From Brevibacterium linens ATCC 9172 (GTDB lineage Bacteria > Actinomycetota > Actinomycetes > Actinomycetales > Brevibacteriaceae), in the NCBI RefSeq assembly GCF_900169165.1, contig NZ_FXYY01000003.1, positions 62,001 through 126,000 on the forward strand: 64,000 bases of DNA, given 5' to 3'. Shown one piece after another: positions 62,635 through 64,000 of the stretch. The translations under genes and the position numbers were made by a program. The notes under the pieces are model-generated. The model did no database searches and was not told the DNA's origin. It worked only from the letters and a program-made list of their open reading frames with translations. How positions within the stretch are numbered: position 1 is the first letter of the stretch; each line of letters starts with the position of its first letter.

Positions 62635-64000
62635 TCAGTCCTCGTTGGAGTCGGCGGACGCCGGGCCGCCCTGACCCGACTGTCCGCCCTGCGCACGGTT
62701 GACCGGCTTGCCGCCGCGGGTGCGGCGACGATTGCGCTGGCGACGCGGTTTGCGGCCGTCCTCACCGGCTGCCGACGAGGCGTCACGACGTTCGGATGAG
62801 CCGCCTCGGCGAGAGCCGGAACGGCTGCGGCCGGATCCGCGACGTTCGGATCCACGGCCCTTTCGTTCTCCGGTGGACTTCTCGTCCTCTGCATCGGAGT
62901 GCTGGCGCGGCAGGCGGCCCTTGGTGCCCTTCGGGATGCCGAGGTCGGAGAAGAAGTGCGGGGACGTCGAGTAGGTTTCGACTGGTTCGTCGAAATCGAG
63001 TCCGAGGGCCTTGTTGATCAGTCGCCAGCGGGGCATGTCATCCCAGTCGACCAGGGTCATGGCGACACCGGAGTTGCCGGCTCGACCGGTACGTCCGATG
63101 CGATGGACGTAGGTCTTCTCATCCTCAGGGCACTGGTAGTTCACGACATGGGTGACATCGTCGATGTCGATACCGCGGGCGGCGACATCCGTGGCCACGA
63201 GCACGTCGACCTTTCCTTCGCGGAAGGACTTCAGGGCCTTCTCACGCTGTGACTGGCCGAGGTCCCCATGGAGGGCCTTGACCGCGAAGCCGCGATCCTC
63301 GAGCTCGGCGGCGAGCTTGTCGGCGGTGCGTTTGGTGCGGGTGAAGATGATCGTGCGACCGCGGCCCTCGGCCTGGAGCATGCGGGCGACGAGCTCGGAC
63401 TTGTCCATCGAATGGGCACGATAGACGAACTGAGTCGTGTTCTTGCCCGTCAACGACAGATCCTCATGATCCTGAGCGCGGATATGGGTGGGCTGATTCA
63501 TATAGCGGCGGGCCAGGGTGATGACCGCGCCAGGCATGGTGGCGGAGAACAGCATCGTCTGACGGTGCGCGGGCACCGCGTTGATGATCTTCTCGACATC
63601 GGGCAGGAAGCCGAGGTCGAGCATCTCGTCGGCCTCATCGAGGACGACGGTGCGGACGCGGTGGAGTTTGAGGATCTTGCGACCGTAGAGGTCCAGGAGG
63701 CGACCGGGGGTGCCGACGACGACGTCGACGCCGGACTTGAGACGGTTGATCTGCGGGTCGAAGTCCATGCCGCCGTAGATGGTCATGATATCGATGTCGC
63801 GCTGCACCGAAGCGGTGACGAGATCGGCCGCGACCTGCTTGGCCAGCTCACGGGTGGGGACGACGACGAGAGCCTGCGGCAGCCGAGTGCCCTTGGCATC
63901 GTTCAGGCTGTCCGGAGTCGATTCGGGGTCGGTGGTCACCGAGGCGTCTTCGGTCTTGCCGACGACGCGCTGGAGCAGGGGGATTCCGAATCCCAAGGTC
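62635..64000 (-). CDS. DEAD-box RNA helicase, 5' end outside the window
   Basis: At least 454 C-terminal residues are present; the start lies beyond base 64000. The frame enters just after the Walker A region (TLGFGIPLL). Motifs present are VVPTRELAKQV (Ia), GTPGRLLDL (Ib), VLDEADEML (II), LFSATMP (III), ATDVAARGIDIDDV (V) and HRIGRTGRAG (VI). The C-terminal tail is Arg/Gly/Ser-rich and probably disordered, binding RNA. It likely unwinds RNA in ribosome assembly or mRNA decay. There is an Asp/Ser-rich insert between motifs I and Ia. Confidence 0.95.
   Translation of the reverse strand, partial: TLGFGIPLLQRVVGKTEDASVTTDPESTPDSLNDAKGTRLPQALVVVPTRELAKQVAADLVTASVQRDIDIMTIYGGMDFDPQINRLKSGVDVVVGTPGRLLDLYGRKILKLHRVRTVVLDEADEMLDLGFLPDVEKIINAVPAHRQTMLFSATMPGAVITLARRYMNQPTHIRAQDHEDLSLTGKNTTQFVYRAHSMDKSELVARMLQAEGRGRTIIFTRTKRTADKLAAELEDRGFAVKALHGDLGQSQREKALKSFREGKVDVLVATDVAARGIDIDDVTHVVNYQCPEDEKTYVHRIGRTGRAGNSGVAMTLVDWDDMPRWRLINKALGLDFDEPVETYSTSPHFFSDLGIPKGTKGRLPRQHSDAEDEKSTGERKGRGSERRGSGRSRSGSRRGGSSERRDASSAAGEDGRKPRRQRNRRRTRGGKPVNRAQGGQSGQGGPASADSNED

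Overview
This 64 kb window is high-GC chromosomal DNA from an actinobacterium, most likely Brevibacterium or a close relative in the Micrococcales. The evidence is a mycothiol-type MshB deacetylase, actinobacterial-type DapC and DapD, PdxR divergent from PdxST, a 7Fe ferredoxin, a DUF3117 protein, a monomeric NADP isocitrate dehydrogenase and many leaderless promoters. Genus-level placement is inference. I found no tRNA, rRNA, CRISPR array, insertion sequence or prophage. The island-like elements are a few decayed genes and one low-complexity secreted-protein pair.

Layout. 1-5.9 kb: GNAT fragment, small conserved protein, thioesterase, VOC protein, DinB remnant, DUF368 lipid-carrier flippase, a wall-anchored 5'-nucleotidase behind a PHO-box-like array, and thiol peroxidase. 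6-10.4 kb: frameshifted PIG-L deacetylase, lipoprotein, flavin monooxygenase, and a Gly/Pro-rich PKD protein with a partner lipoprotein. 10.4-16.3 kb: HhH-GPD glycosylase, YchJ-like, DUF2087, phosphoribosyltransferase, carboxylesterase, AlkZ-like glycosylase and lipid kinase. 16.2-20 kb: decayed HerA-like ATPase, pdxTS and divergent pdxR. 20-29.6 kb: phosphopantetheinyl transferase, LapA-like protein, isocitrate dehydrogenase, thymidine kinase, hydrolase, SLC13 transporter, Old Yellow Enzyme, metallo-beta-lactamase-fold hydrolase and PH-domain protein. 29.8-36.3 kb: peptide ABC transporter operon.

36.4-56.7 kb is a conserved actinobacterial backbone: typA, mshB fused to a membrane domain, vanW-like, GNAT, fdxA, dapC, gltA, dapD, dapE, LOG protein, folP2, DivIVA-like protein, PIG-V mannosyltransferase, DUF3117, O-methyltransferase, alkyltransferase-like protein, tatB, mrp, DUF1003 and an MgtE-N/CBS protein. 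The order parallels Mycobacterium tuberculosis Rv1165-Rv1232c, but the usual sigE-rseA-htrA block before tatB is absent. 56.8-64 kb: secreted metallophosphatase, P1 peptidase, aminopeptidase P, PHP phosphoesterase and a DEAD-box helicase cut by the window end.

Functional links. dapC, dapD and dapE supply three of the diaminopimelate/lysine steps, and gltA sits among them. DUF368, VanW-like and PIG-V proteins act at the envelope. pdxST and pdxR form a self-contained vitamin B6 unit. The AlkZ-like, HhH-GPD and alkyltransferase-like proteins are DNA-damage functions.

The points most worth a second look are the PHO-box-like array, the PdxR whose PLP-lysine position is alanine, the mirror-image dapD/dapE promoters, the HerA remnant, and the PKD/lipoprotein pair. 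I did not find a clear, wholly new multi-gene system.
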